NCBI RefSeq assembly: GCF_009795715.1
Contig: NZ_WTCR01000006.1
Location: forward strand, 124,001 to 188,000
Source of the DNA: Labilibaculum euxinicum
GTDB lineage: Bacteria > Bacteroidota > Bacteroidia > Bacteroidales > Marinifilaceae
Direction: 5' to 3'
DNA length: 64,000 nucleotides
Part shown: positions 8,826 to 17,616 of the stretch, one piece after another
Layout: the number at the start of each line of letters is the position of its first letter
Position numbering within the stretch: the first letter of the stretch is position 1
Notes under the pieces: model-generated
The model's input: the letters and a program-made list of their open reading frames with translations, nothing else
Databases searched by the model: none
What the model was told of the DNA's origin: nothing
Position numbers and translations under genes: made by a program

Positions 8826-8857
8826 CGAATATATTTCGATTTTTGCCGAAATGCAAA
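8826..8857 (-). promoter_or_regulatory. Promoter of DUF819 gene
   Basis: On the minus strand TTTG (8854-8857), 20 bases, then TATATTCG (8826-8833), one mismatch to TAnnTTTG. It lies about 27 bp before the chosen ATG and rules out the upstream TTG start. Confidence 0.65.
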
Positions 8858-8901
8858 GAATCAGGCCTATTTATTGTTGTCAGGTATAGAGTTTATCCTT
8901 A

Positions 8902-8937
8902 AAAAAAGAACCTCAAATCCATTTTGGTTTTGAGGTT
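8902..8937 (-). terminator. Intrinsic terminator after helicase gene
   Basis: AACCTCAAA (8909-8917) pairs with TTTGAGGTT (8929-8937); on the minus strand the stem is followed by seven T. It lies 19 bp beyond the helicase stop codon. Confidence 0.85.
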
Positions 8938-8955
8938 TTGTTTATTTCGTATTGT

Positions 8956-10236
8956 TTATTTTTTTTTCTTTTTCGCTGCCTTTTTCGCAGGAGTTTTCTT
9001 TTTCACACTTTTCTTTTTCGGATTTTGCAGAAAATCTTCTGCTTCGTCCATTAGTTCTTTTAAGCTTTTCGAGTAATCTTCAGAAAAATCGATAGTTGCA
9101 GTGTATTCTCCTTTCGATATGTCCATTACCTGAATTTCGGTGCCGGTGAACTCTTCTATTTCAGCTAATAATTGTTTTTCATCTGTTGGGTCGCAGAAAG
9201 AAATGGCCAAACCTTTTTGAACACCACGTCCGGTTCTACCCACACGGTGAACGTAATTTTCGGCGACATCGGGCATGTCATAATTTACCACATAATCAAC
9301 ATTGGGAATATCGATACCGCGGGCACTTACATCTGTCGCGATCAAGATTTTTACCTTTCCTGTTTTAAAAGCATTTAAGGCAATTAAACGATCATCCTGT
9401 TCGCGGTCTCCATGAATGGTTTGTGTTTCTATTCCTACACGTTCCATGGCTTTGTGAACACGTTCCGCTCTTACTTTGGTTCGCACAAAAACCAATATTT
9501 TACTTTCCTGATGTTCCTTAATCATTCGTTCCAAAAAGAAACGTTTATCGTCCATTTTCACAAAGGCAACTCCATGCTCTACGTTCTTGGATACAGGATC
9601 TTTTGGTGAAATTTGAATACGAATTGCACTTCGAACCAGAGAATAGGCCAGTTTTTTAATTTTAGGCGTGATGGTTGCAGAGAAAAACAAGGTTTGACGA
9701 TTCCTTGGAAGAAAACGAATCAAATCCTGTATGTCTTTTATAAAACCCAAATCCAACATGTGATCGGCTTCGTCCAAAACCAGGGTTTCTACTTTATCAA
9801 GCTGAATAAATCCCTGACTGGTTAAATCGAACATTCTGCCGGGTGTTGTAATTAATACGTCGATTCCACCTTGTAAACTTGCAATCTGAGGAGCTTGTTC
9901 AACACCTCCGAACACACAAAAACTGGTTACTTTGGTATGCTTTCCAATTTTTTGAAAAACTTCGGTAATTTGAATGGCCAGCTCGCGGGTAGGAACCATT
10001 ACAACACATTTAATGCCGTTGCTGCTTTTGTTATTCTTAGCTTTGTGTAGTTTATCGATAATAGGAATCGCAAATGCAGCTGTTTTTCCTGTTCCGGTTT
10101 GTGCAATGGCAAGCACATCTTCTCCCCGCACAATTGGAGGAATGGCTTTAAATTGAATATCGGTTGGTCTGTTAAAACCCAAACCGTCTAAATTTCTTTT
10201 AATATCGGGGGAAAAACTATATTGACTAAATTTCAT
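8956..10236 (-). CDS. DEAD-box ATP-dependent RNA helicase, RhlE-like
   Basis: A 426-residue superfamily-2 RNA helicase with all core motifs in order: Q motif (FNRPTDIQ), Walker A AQTGTGKT at about residue 45, PTRELA, TPGR, VLDEADHMLD at about 155, SAT, then the second RecA domain with VFVRT, ATDVSARGIDIP and HRVGRTGRG. The tail is lysine-rich (KKKSVKKKTPAKKAAKKKKK), as in RhlE proteins acting on rRNA or cold-stabilised RNA. It unwinds short RNA duplexes in the cytoplasm. A -7 element TATCTTTG lies at 10264-10271. RhlE-like placement rests on length and tail; the exact RNA target is unknown. Confidence 0.92.
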   Translation of the reverse strand: MKFSQYSFSPDIKRNLDGLGFNRPTDIQFKAIPPIVRGEDVLAIAQTGTGKTAAFAIPIIDKLHKAKNNKSSNGIKCVVMVPTRELAIQITEVFQKIGKHTKVTSFCVFGGVEQAPQIASLQGGIDVLITTPGRMFDLTSQGFIQLDKVETLVLDEADHMLDLGFIKDIQDLIRFLPRNRQTLFFSATITPKIKKLAYSLVRSAIRIQISPKDPVSKNVEHGVAFVKMDDKRFFLERMIKEHQESKILVFVRTKVRAERVHKAMERVGIETQTIHGDREQDDRLIALNAFKTGKVKILIATDVSARGIDIPNVDYVVNYDMPDVAENYVHRVGRTGRGVQKGLAISFCDPTDEKQLLAEIEEFTGTEIQVMDISKGEYTATIDFSEDYSKSLKELMDEAEDFLQNPKKKSVKKKTPAKKAAKKKKK

Positions 10237-10263
10237 TTTTTGTATTCAGATAATTTTATCGTG

Positions 10264-10271
10264 CAAAGATA
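10264..10271 (-). promoter_or_regulatory. Candidate -7 element before helicase gene
   Basis: TATCTTTG on the minus strand fits TAnnTTTG, 28 bp before the start codon. No TTTG is seen 19-21 bp upstream, so this is only half a promoter match. Confidence 0.4.
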
Positions 10272-10330
10272 GGTGTAAAATATGGTTTTGTTGAATTCAT
10301 AAGAAGCTTGTTGCTGAAAGGGAGCATGAT

Positions 10331-11335
10331 TTATGCTTTTGCTGCTTTTTCCAAAGTTTTGGTTTCTGTCCAATATCTGAAATAGCCGTAACCACCAATT
10401 GCAATGGTACCAATAAAAGTTAAACCATTGGAAAGAATTCCGAAGCTGATTCCCGCATTTGGATCCAACTGAAAGGCAAGGAATAACTGCAGAAGCAAGA
10501 AATGAGTTGTTCCAATTCCGCCGGGACTAGGTAAAGCCCAGCCAATTCCGCCAATAAACAGAATCACAATTGCAAAACTGAATGAGTATCCTGATGTTTC
10601 AGGCAAACAAAGCAGGTAGATGTAATTTAATACAACGAGCATTGTCCAGATTAGCAATGTTAATACAATAAACTGGAATCTTTTCTTAAGAAGCAAGCCT
10701 TGCTTAAGCGATAGAAACATACTTTGTAAGAATTCAACGATCTTTTTTACCGGACGACGCTCTGATTTTTTTATTCTGCGTAAGCTAACCAGAAAAAGGA
10801 TAAAAAGAACAAGTATGGCAATTGGAATTACATACAAATAGCGGTAGCCGTAAATATGAGAAATTCCTCCAATAGTAGAGTCCATAATTCCCTGTAAACG
10901 ATCCAGTTCAGCCCAAAATACAGCAAACACACCAAGGCCTAAAATCAGTAAATCGTAAGCCCGCTCGGCCATAACGCTTCCCATGGATACAGAAACCGGA
11001 ACTTTAGTTGTTTTTTGCAGAGATGTACAGCGAATTATTTCTCCGAATTTTGGAGTAAAACTATTCACGAAGTAGCCTAGCAGTACCGAGGTTAGTACTT
11101 TATCTGATTTTGGTTTTTCTCCGGATTCTTCAATAAGCAGTTTCCAACGCAAGGCCCGCAGGTAAAAAATGATGAATAAACATACGAAGCTAAGCAGTAT
11201 AAAAAAATAGTCAGCATTTGCTAAGCTTTCCCATACCGGAGCCATTGGTTTTTCACGCAAAGTGAGAAACAGGAATACGGAACCAATTAGTATTCCAATT
11301 GAATTTTGTATTATTTTTTTTATTCGACTTCCCAT
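10331..11335 (-). CDS. YbhN/UPF0104-type lysylphosphatidylglycerol synthase TM-domain protein
   Basis: A 334-residue polytopic membrane protein with about eight spans. The order YLRALRWKLLIE, GYFVNSFTPKFGEIIRC, SVMAERAYDLLILG and the late GGIGWALPSPGGIGTTHF is the signature of the family (TIGR00374) that shares the membrane domain of MprF and is thought to flip or present lipids. The soluble aminoacyl-transferase domain of true MprF is absent, so lysyl-lipid synthesis is not implied. It lies 102 bp after the DUF5655 gene on the same strand. Confidence 0.85.
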   Translation of the reverse strand: MGSRIKKIIQNSIGILIGSVFLFLTLREKPMAPVWESLANADYFFILLSFVCLFIIFYLRALRWKLLIEESGEKPKSDKVLTSVLLGYFVNSFTPKFGEIIRCTSLQKTTKVPVSVSMGSVMAERAYDLLILGLGVFAVFWAELDRLQGIMDSTIGGISHIYGYRYLYVIPIAILVLFILFLVSLRRIKKSERRPVKKIVEFLQSMFLSLKQGLLLKKRFQFIVLTLLIWTMLVVLNYIYLLCLPETSGYSFSFAIVILFIGGIGWALPSPGGIGTTHFLLLQLFLAFQLDPNAGISFGILSNGLTFIGTIAIGGYGYFRYWTETKTLEKAAKA

Positions 11336-11437
11336 TTAATGAAGTTACTGATTTATTATTTTTTTGTAAAGAAATACAAAAATAGGAAGACTTTTAGAAT
11401 ATTTTGTTTCAATGGGAAGTATTATAACATGATGCGG

Positions 11438-11848
11438 TTATTTCCTGATGGTTTGATAAGCTTCCTTCAGCCAGTTTTTTAGTTGTTGATCAAACTCGGA
11501 TAATCCGCCAACGGCAATGCGGTGAAGTACCCGGTTTTTAGATATTCGTTTGCACAGGTAAATTGGAAATTGATCTTCTTCCCGTTGCAGTTGAAACTCC
11601 AATATCAGATGATTTCTTTTTGTGTATATGGATAAAAAAGTTGCACCTGTCTTACATTGAACACAGGTCTTTAAATAAATAATTTCAAGCTTTTCGAATG
11701 TTATCAGGTAAGATAGAAGTGCTTCAAATAATTCTGCAATAGTCGGACTCATTTTTTGTAAATGAGTCTCTTTATCGGTAATAAAGCACGAGTGATATTG
11801 GTTTGGGCCCGATAATTTTCTTTTGCAGGTGGGACAAATGTATGTCAT
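11438..11848 (-). CDS. DUF5655 domain protein with short zinc-ribbon-like N-terminus
   Basis: A 136-residue cytoplasmic protein. The start MTYICPTCKRKLSGPNQYHSC has CxxC plus a later HxC, suggesting a small metal site. Residues about 30-132 fit DUF5655 (F..LLSYL, IYLKTCVQCKTGATFLSIY, RILHRIAV-like core, then WLKEAY near the end). The family is found alone or fused to nuclease-like domains and its role is unknown. It begins 14 bp after the STN protein gene ends, so it may be read with the second sigma/FecR unit. Confidence 0.7.
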   Translation of the reverse strand: MTYICPTCKRKLSGPNQYHSCFITDKETHLQKMSPTIAELFEALLSYLITFEKLEIIYLKTCVQCKTGATFLSIYTKRNHLILEFQLQREEDQFPIYLCKRISKNRVLHRIAVGGLSEFDQQLKNWLKEAYQTIRK

Positions 11849-11862
11849 GGATACTTTAAATT

Positions 11863-13446
11863 CTATTCAGTTTTACTCGTATCCATTGCAACCTGCTGCA
11901 TGCTGCTGCTGATTCTTTTAATGGCTTCTTTGATATTGTCTTCGGGCTTAATAAATATCTGGTTGCCCCAGAATTTGTTATCGTAGCTTAGGTTTTCAGT
12001 GGAAAGAATTGTTGTTGGCGCGATTGTTTCGCGTTGCTTAAATTTCCGGACATTGATGGTGTCCAATTTTGTTGTTGCCATTTCGAAAGTTGTAGAGAAA
12101 GTCTGTGAAAACAATTTTCTTTTATTTTTCACCTTAAATTTTAAATTTCCTAAAGTGTGATTTAAGTAATATTTACCATCAATATTTCGGTAGTTTACGG
12201 AATATTGAATTAGCGCTGGTCTAACTTTGGTTTTAGCATTTGCCTTGCTAATAAAACGATTGGTTAATTCGGGCAGCCGGCTTTGATTATAGCCAAATTC
12301 TGCACCAATAATTGCCAGACTTCGGGTTTCAATTATTAGTTTGCCTTCCAGCAGAGGTGTGGTGATATTTTCATTCGGCTTAAAATCAATAATATAAACA
12401 GGTTTGTTGTCGAATGTGCTGATATCGGATAAACGATAGGTGTATAGATCCATAAATTCAGGATTCAAAAATTCGGGTTGATTTTGGACAATATCCAATA
12501 GTAAACATCCTTGAATGCCTCCTTTTAATCTAAAAGATATGGTATCCAGGCGGGATACGTCATAAATTTTGCGGCTTTTAAATATTTTCACCTTATCAGT
12601 TAGTTCGTTCTCCGAATAAGGATATTTGTATATATCTAAAACAGATTCGAGGTAAATCATATACCTGTTGTTTTTAAGTACAGATTCCCTGTAGAAAGAG
12701 GTTAGATTGGAGGCGTTTTGCGGATAATTGATTTCTATTCTATTGACAGCAGCCTTTATTATTGATTTTGGATCGTTGTTTCGAATCACCACTTCCTGAA
12801 GCGAAATAAAATCCTCTTTTAGTTTAATTTGAAGTTTTGTATTTGAGATATCGGAAACCGGGATTTCAAAATTTTTAAATCCAACATAGGAAATAACAAG
12901 TGTGTCTTTACTATTTTCCGATGAAAGAGTAAGGGCAAATTCCCCATCCTGATTGCTAATTGTTCCAATATGCTTGCCTCTAATCCCAATGCTCGCGTAT
13001 GGCAGAGATATTTTAGCTGATTGATTCGTTACTTTGCCACTAATGTTTCGGTACGAAATGTAAGGAATCATGTTTGAAGTAAGGGGTTTATCTGTTTTGT
13101 ATTTTGCGGGAACAATAATAATATGCTTGTTTACTACTTGAAACGTAAGGCTGGTATCCTGTACTATTTTCCTCAGTAAAATTTCAAATTCAACTTCATC
13201 AGCTTTAATACTAAGTTTCTTTTTATTTGTAAATAAATCAGAATTGTAGGTGAAATAGCAGTTGTTTTTTGCTGCAATTGAATCCAAGGCATCATTAATG
13301 CTAAGTTCTGAAAGATCAACTGAAATCTTGTTTTGTAAGAGCGAATTCTGTGCGTTGACTTTTTGAGTGAAACATATCATAAGCACCAGCAGAGCATCTA
13401 AAAGGATGCTTTGTACTAAATTCTGATATGTTTTTCTTCTTTTCAT
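11863..13446 (-). CDS. STN plus carboxypeptidase-regulatory-domain protein without a TonB-receptor barrel
   Basis: A 527-residue exported protein: signal segment (ILLDALLVLMICFTQKVNA), STN domain (about 38-110: SVDLSELSINDALDSIAAKN, CYFTYNSDL), a CarboxypepD_reg-like beta-sandwich (about 133-215: ISGKVTNQSAKISLPYASI) and a 300-residue region beginning FYRESVLKNNRYMIYLES. There is no plug and no receptor barrel. The last two domains are homologous to the protein at 15268-16569, which shares FYRE, RK.YDV..LDT..F.L.GG and a late Phe/Trp-rich tail. The gene follows fecR by 12 bp, so its STN domain probably signals to that FecR without transport. Confidence 0.8.
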   Translation of the reverse strand: MKRRKTYQNLVQSILLDALLVLMICFTQKVNAQNSLLQNKISVDLSELSINDALDSIAAKNNCYFTYNSDLFTNKKKLSIKADEVEFEILLRKIVQDTSLTFQVVNKHIIIVPAKYKTDKPLTSNMIPYISYRNISGKVTNQSAKISLPYASIGIRGKHIGTISNQDGEFALTLSSENSKDTLVISYVGFKNFEIPVSDISNTKLQIKLKEDFISLQEVVIRNNDPKSIIKAAVNRIEINYPQNASNLTSFYRESVLKNNRYMIYLESVLDIYKYPYSENELTDKVKIFKSRKIYDVSRLDTISFRLKGGIQGCLLLDIVQNQPEFLNPEFMDLYTYRLSDISTFDNKPVYIIDFKPNENITTPLLEGKLIIETRSLAIIGAEFGYNQSRLPELTNRFISKANAKTKVRPALIQYSVNYRNIDGKYYLNHTLGNLKFKVKNKRKLFSQTFSTTFEMATTKLDTINVRKFKQRETIAPTTILSTENLSYDNKFWGNQIFIKPEDNIKEAIKRISSSMQQVAMDTSKTE

Positions 13447-13458
13447 TTTAGCAATGAA

Positions 13459-14481
13459 TTATTTCAGCTCTTTTTTTATTGTAATTTGAGAACCACTCTT
13501 CTCATATGTCAGGTTATGTGGCCGGCATAAGTTTTCCAGAACGTCATTAAGAGGTGTTTTATTGAATGATGTGGTGATCGGTAAATTTTGAATTGCTGTG
13601 TCGTTAAATTGAATGTTAACCTGATAGGTTCGGTTAATAACCTTAGCAACATCCTGTAAACTCATCGCTTTAAAAACCATCAACTGAGTTTTCCATGAAA
13701 GATAGTTTTCATCGTTTTGTGTTCTTTTTTCCAGAAAATCTTCCTGTAAAACGCCAAAATCACCCTTTTCAAGAATAATTTTATTATCAGGTTCTTTTGC
13801 AAGTGAGAATTGAACCTTACCCGATTCAACCAAAACTTCAACATGCTTATTGGAAGCATTCACGTTGAATGAGGTGCCCAAAACTTTAATTTCAGCATTA
13901 CCCACTGAAATGATGAATGGTTTGGCAGGATTTTTAGCAATTGAGAAAAAAGCTTCCCCGGTTAATTTCACCCTTCTTTCTTTTCCTGCAAATGATCTTT
14001 CGTAAACCAATTCCGATTTGCCATTAAGTGTTACAATAGAACCATCAGCCAATGTAATGGATTTACCACTTTCATTCAATTCCGATGAAATACTTTGGTA
14101 AGGAGCAAGTTTGTCATTGTAAATATGATATGATGCAAGTCCAAGGCCAACGGCAATAATTAGCATGGCTGCAATCTGTACTAGTTTTTTTGTGTTTTGG
14201 AGCGAAAATAAAGGAATTATCTTGGTGGTATTTGCCTTTTTAAAATCGCTTAAATTGGATTTTACCTCCGACCAGGCTGCGTCAACATTAAATTGTTGTT
14301 GAATTTCGTTAACCTCTTGAATTAGACCCAAATCTTTATCGGATGCAGAAACAATTTCTGCATACTCAGGATTGGAATCAATCAACTTTTCAAATGCCAA
14401 TTTTTCCTCTGCACTCATCTCTCCACTAAGGTATTTTGAAATGATTTCCCACTCAATTTTATGTGATGTATTTTCTTTCAT
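13459..14481 (-). CDS. FecR-type anti-sigma factor
   Basis: A 340-residue single-span inner-membrane protein: cytoplasmic part with the anti-sigma helices (WEIISKYLSGEMSAEEKLAFE), a membrane span at about 104-122 (AAMLIIAVGLGLASYHIY), the FecR domain (VKLTGEAFFSIAKNPAKPF, VLGTSFNV) and a C-terminal DUF4974 region (LPITTSFNKTPLNDVLENLC). It starts 5 bp after the sigma gene stop and is followed 12 bp later by the STN protein, a tight three-gene operon. Confidence 0.93.
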   Translation of the reverse strand: MKENTSHKIEWEIISKYLSGEMSAEEKLAFEKLIDSNPEYAEIVSASDKDLGLIQEVNEIQQQFNVDAAWSEVKSNLSDFKKANTTKIIPLFSLQNTKKLVQIAAMLIIAVGLGLASYHIYNDKLAPYQSISSELNESGKSITLADGSIVTLNGKSELVYERSFAGKERRVKLTGEAFFSIAKNPAKPFIISVGNAEIKVLGTSFNVNASNKHVEVLVESGKVQFSLAKEPDNKIILEKGDFGVLQEDFLEKRTQNDENYLSWKTQLMVFKAMSLQDVAKVINRTYQVNIQFNDTAIQNLPITTSFNKTPLNDVLENLCRPHNLTYEKSGSQITIKKELK

Positions 14482-14486
14482 TTTGT

Positions 14487-15041
14487 TTATAGCACAATAA
14501 TTCCAACGTAATCTTTTAAATTTTTTCGGAAGGCTTTTAATGCCTTTCCCATATTTGCTTCAACAGTTTTAACCGAAATTGATAACTTATCGGCAATTTC
14601 CTGATATTTTAAGCCTTCAAACCTACTCATTTTAAATATTTTACTGCAACGATCGGGTAAGTTTGCAAGAGTTTTTTGAACAATGTTGTAAATTTCTTTT
14701 TCTTCAACCGAATCTATTGGTAATGAGCTTTCCGGCTTGTTGTTTTTAATGTATTTTTCATACTGTGTTTTAACGCCTCTTTTACGCAAAACCTGCAAGC
14801 TATTAAAATAAGTTGCTTTGTAAAGGTATGCTTTTAGTGAGGTGTGTATTTTTAAATCTTTTCTGTTTTCCCATAACTGACAAAACAATTCCTGAACAAT
14901 TTCTTCAGCCTGATTTGTGTCTTTCACAAAACGCAGCGCGTAATGACATAGTAAAGGGTAATATGCTCTGAATAATTTTTCAAACTCTTGTAAATTACCT
15001 CTTTGTATGTGTTTAAGTATCGTATCTGTATCTTCCGGCAT
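14487..15041 (-). CDS. ECF sigma factor, FecI-like
   Basis: A 184-residue sigma factor with region 2 (about 22-90, YALRFVKDTNQAEEIVQELF) and region 4 (about 118-170, LPDRCSKIFKMSRFEGLKYQ then EIADKLSISVKTVEANMGKA). It heads the operon with the FecR at 13459-14481. It is clearly related to the sigma factor at 6357-6932 but distinct from it, so the two units likely recognise different promoters. Confidence 0.93.
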   Translation of the reverse strand: MPEDTDTILKHIQRGNLQEFEKLFRAYYPLLCHYALRFVKDTNQAEEIVQELFCQLWENRKDLKIHTSLKAYLYKATYFNSLQVLRKRGVKTQYEKYIKNNKPESSLPIDSVEEKEIYNIVQKTLANLPDRCSKIFKMSRFEGLKYQEIADKLSISVKTVEANMGKALKAFRKNLKDYVGIIVL

Positions 15042-15140
15042 TTTCGTATCTCTTCCCGTATTTTAAAAAGCTTGTAATACTTTCTAAGTTAGGATTTTTC
15101 AATCATTAGAGGAAAGATCTGCAATATTATTATTGATGAA

Positions 15141-15193
15141 AAGAACCGTTCTGAATATTCTCATGTTTCCCCAAGCATGAGTGAACGGTTCTT
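15141..15193 (-). terminator. Nested stem-loop terminator
   Basis: AAGAACCGTT (15141-15150) pairs with AACGGTTCTT (15184-15193), and inside it CTCATG (15160-15165) pairs with CATGAG (15176-15181). T-tracts flank both sides (TTTT on the minus strand, six T on the plus). It lies about 75 bp beyond the stop codon of the minus-strand gene at 15268 and before the sigma operon. Confidence 0.75.
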
Positions 15194-15267
15194 TTTTCTT
15201 GTTTTGAATTCAGTTGCTAATGGCTGTAGGATAACTAACTCAAGTATGTTTTGAATTCAAAATTTCA

Positions 15268-16569
15268 TTATCTGGCTTTTCTTCTCAATTTCCGAATTGC
15301 CGACTCGATGGATTGGTCTGGCTCAATTGTATTGTATTCTCCCCAGAAATTAGCATCCGCAAAGTTGTTTACTTCTTCAGCCATTATTTGATTTGCTCTA
15401 AATTTATCATCTCCTCTAAAGCGCACAACATTCTGTTCGTCACGGTCGGTAATTGCAATTTCAGTCATTGCGCTATAGTTGGTGTTGAATAGTTTACGTT
15501 TCCAGTTGCATTTAAAATTAATCTCACCTCTGGCATAATTGAAATACCATTTGCCATCTTTTTCAGTATAGTTAACTATGTAATCGGCTGAGGTAGGAGT
15601 TACTTTTACACCTGCAGGTTTACGTTTAATAAACATTCGACTGGCTTCCTCTGTATTACTTAGGTTTAAGCTAAATTTTGCACTTGACAGGGCCAAATTT
15701 GTCGATTCGATATAAAGTAATCCGTAATACAACGGAATATCTATATTTTCTTTTTGCTTAAACTCAATTACGTAATGAATCTTGTCGTTAATTTTAGTAA
15801 TTGATTTGATTGAAAAATTATAATTTTCGATAAAATCATCGGAAAGCAGATTGTAAGGATTTTTCACAACATCTAAAAGTAATGATGTGTTCGGTCCGCC
15901 CTGTAATTTGAACAATAATGTATCCATTTTCTTTACATCCTGACTTTTACGTCCTTTGTAAATTTGTACCTGATCATCTTTTAATTGTTTGTATCCCGCT
16001 TTGTGGATATTTACAATAGCTTCAGAAATAGCTACATAGGTTCTGTTTTTCTTAATTGTCTCGCGGTAAAAACCCTTCATCATATTTGGGTCTTTAGGGT
16101 AATTTTGACCGATTTTAGCCAAAATACTTTTTACTAAAAACAGAGGATCTAATGGGTAAATGTTAATTTGGTCCAAAGGAATAGTAACTGATTCCAGCTT
16201 CAATATATTTTTCTTTTCCTTTAATGAAGAAATAGAAACTTCAAGATTTTTGTATCCGATATAGGTGATTTCAATCTTGCTAACAGGAAGGTCTTTAGCA
16301 ATTTTCAATAGAAATTCACCATCGCTGTTCGATACTGTAGCAACATTAACACCTTTAACAGCAATTGTTGCAAACATAAGAGGTTCATTTGTTTTGGAAT
16401 CCTGAACTTTCCCTTTGTAAACATCATATTTTAAGGTGTCAATAACCTGTTGTACTTTAGTTTTTTCTTTCTTAACATTATTTCCCTCCGCTGCCATTGC
16501 ATTGCTGAAAGAGAAAAACAAAAAGGCAGAAAGAATGATTGCGAAATAAAATCTAATTTTTGTTTTCAT
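15268..16569 (-). CDS. Carboxypeptidase-regulatory-domain exported protein, paralogue of 11863-13446
   Basis: A 433-residue protein with a signal peptide (MKTKIRFYFAIILSAFLFFS, cleavage near AMAA), a CarboxypepD_reg-like domain at about 50-130 (YKGKVQDSKTNEPLMFATIA, VSNSDGEFLL) and a C-terminal region opening GFYRETIKKNRTYVAISEAI. It matches the last two domains of the protein at 11863-13446 but has no STN domain. It is separated from the sigma operon by a terminator, so it is likely transcribed independently even though gene order suggests a duplicated pair. Catalytic motifs are absent; envelope location is inferred. Confidence 0.75.
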   Translation of the reverse strand: MKTKIRFYFAIILSAFLFFSFSNAMAAEGNNVKKEKTKVQQVIDTLKYDVYKGKVQDSKTNEPLMFATIAVKGVNVATVSNSDGEFLLKIAKDLPVSKIEITYIGYKNLEVSISSLKEKKNILKLESVTIPLDQINIYPLDPLFLVKSILAKIGQNYPKDPNMMKGFYRETIKKNRTYVAISEAIVNIHKAGYKQLKDDQVQIYKGRKSQDVKKMDTLLFKLQGGPNTSLLLDVVKNPYNLLSDDFIENYNFSIKSITKINDKIHYVIEFKQKENIDIPLYYGLLYIESTNLALSSAKFSLNLSNTEEASRMFIKRKPAGVKVTPTSADYIVNYTEKDGKWYFNYARGEINFKCNWKRKLFNTNYSAMTEIAITDRDEQNVVRFRGDDKFRANQIMAEEVNNFADANFWGEYNTIEPDQSIESAIRKLRRKAR

Positions 16570-16826
16570 GGCGATTTATTTTATTTGATAATAATTTTAA
16601 AATTAGGAGAAAACCGATCGTGTATTTTCTTGCTTCTACTACTATGATGCTTTATGAATAAAATACCCTATCATTTTTTGATTTATTTTTTTGTTCGTGT
16701 TTTTTTACAAGCCTTATATGTTCTATATTTATCTAAAATGGCATAAATAATTGTTCACTGGCGAGGGTTATTATTTATAGATGAATGTGAAGGATATAAT
16801 TTAATTAATATTAGCAGGCTTGGTTT

Positions 16827-17546
16827 ATGAGAGTAGATTATTGTAAAGAGAATCTTATTTTAAAAGTATTCCCGACTGTAGGTGGCTGTTTTGAAGAAGG
16901 ATGGAGTGTTCTGAAAAAACACTTTTTAATCTTATTACTTGCAATCATTGTTTCCGGAGTTATTGATATGCCAATGGGATTTAATCAAATGGGATGGGAT
17001 GACAGCGATTCATTTAAGATCGGTTTGGCATCGTTCAAATTTCTCGGATTTATCTATTACCTATTGGTTGTTACTCCATTTAGTTATGGTGTAGATTGGA
17101 TGTTTTTGAAAGCATCAAGAAAAAAGGAACCTCAGTTTGAAGAAATTTTGAATGGGTTCAAGAAGTTTCTATTTGTGATATTAAGCCATTTGTTGGTGAT
17201 TGGAATAGTTGGAGTAGGCTTCCTGTTTCTTATTATTCCGGGAATTTATTTGGTTTGCAAGTTGATTTTCGTTCCCTTTTTAATAATGGATAAAAAGGTA
17301 GATCCAATACAGGCTGTTAAGCTTAGCTTTTATTTGGGCAAAGGCTACTTTTGGACAATTTTTGGAATGGGAATATTATCATTCCTAGTCATTATTTTAG
17401 GACTTATTTGTCTGTTTGTAGGAGTATTGGTCTCGATAGTTTGGATACACTCAGCTTTTGCTGTTCTTTACAAAGCGTTAGACGATCTGCATTTTGAGGA
17501 GGCTTGTGAATTAGCAGGTATTTCTCCTGAAAGTATAAGAAACTAA
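16827..17546 (+). CDS. Multi-pass membrane protein, DUF975-like
   Basis: A 239-residue protein with about five membrane spans (for example HFLILLLAIIVSGVI, LVIGIVGVGFLFLIIPGIYL, ILSFLVIILGLICLFVGVLV). The arrangement of an amphipathic start (GGCFEEGWSVLKKHF), a GIYL.CKL.FVPFLIMD motif and paired late helices resembles the DUF975 and glycerophosphodiesterase-membrane-domain proteins, which have no known enzymatic role. It stands alone with a bidirectional terminator shared with nadA. No firm function can be given. Confidence 0.7.
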   Translation: MRVDYCKENLILKVFPTVGGCFEEGWSVLKKHFLILLLAIIVSGVIDMPMGFNQMGWDDSDSFKIGLASFKFLGFIYYLLVVTPFSYGVDWMFLKASRKKEPQFEEILNGFKKFLFVILSHLLVIGIVGVGFLFLIIPGIYLVCKLIFVPFLIMDKKVDPIQAVKLSFYLGKGYFWTIFGMGILSFLVIILGLICLFVGVLVSIVWIHSAFAVLYKALDDLHFEEACELAGISPESIRN

Positions 17547-17570
17547 AATTTCAATATTTACAGTATTAAG

Positions 17571-17597
17571 AAAGGGAGACCATTTTGATCTCCCTTT
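17571..17597. terminator. Bidirectional terminator between convergent genes
   Basis: AAAGGGAGA (17571-17579) pairs with TCTCCCTTT (17589-17597), with T-rich flanks on both strands. It ends the membrane-protein gene on plus and nadA on minus. Confidence 0.85.
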
Positions 17598-17616
17598 TAT
17601 ATTGTATGTTTTAAAC

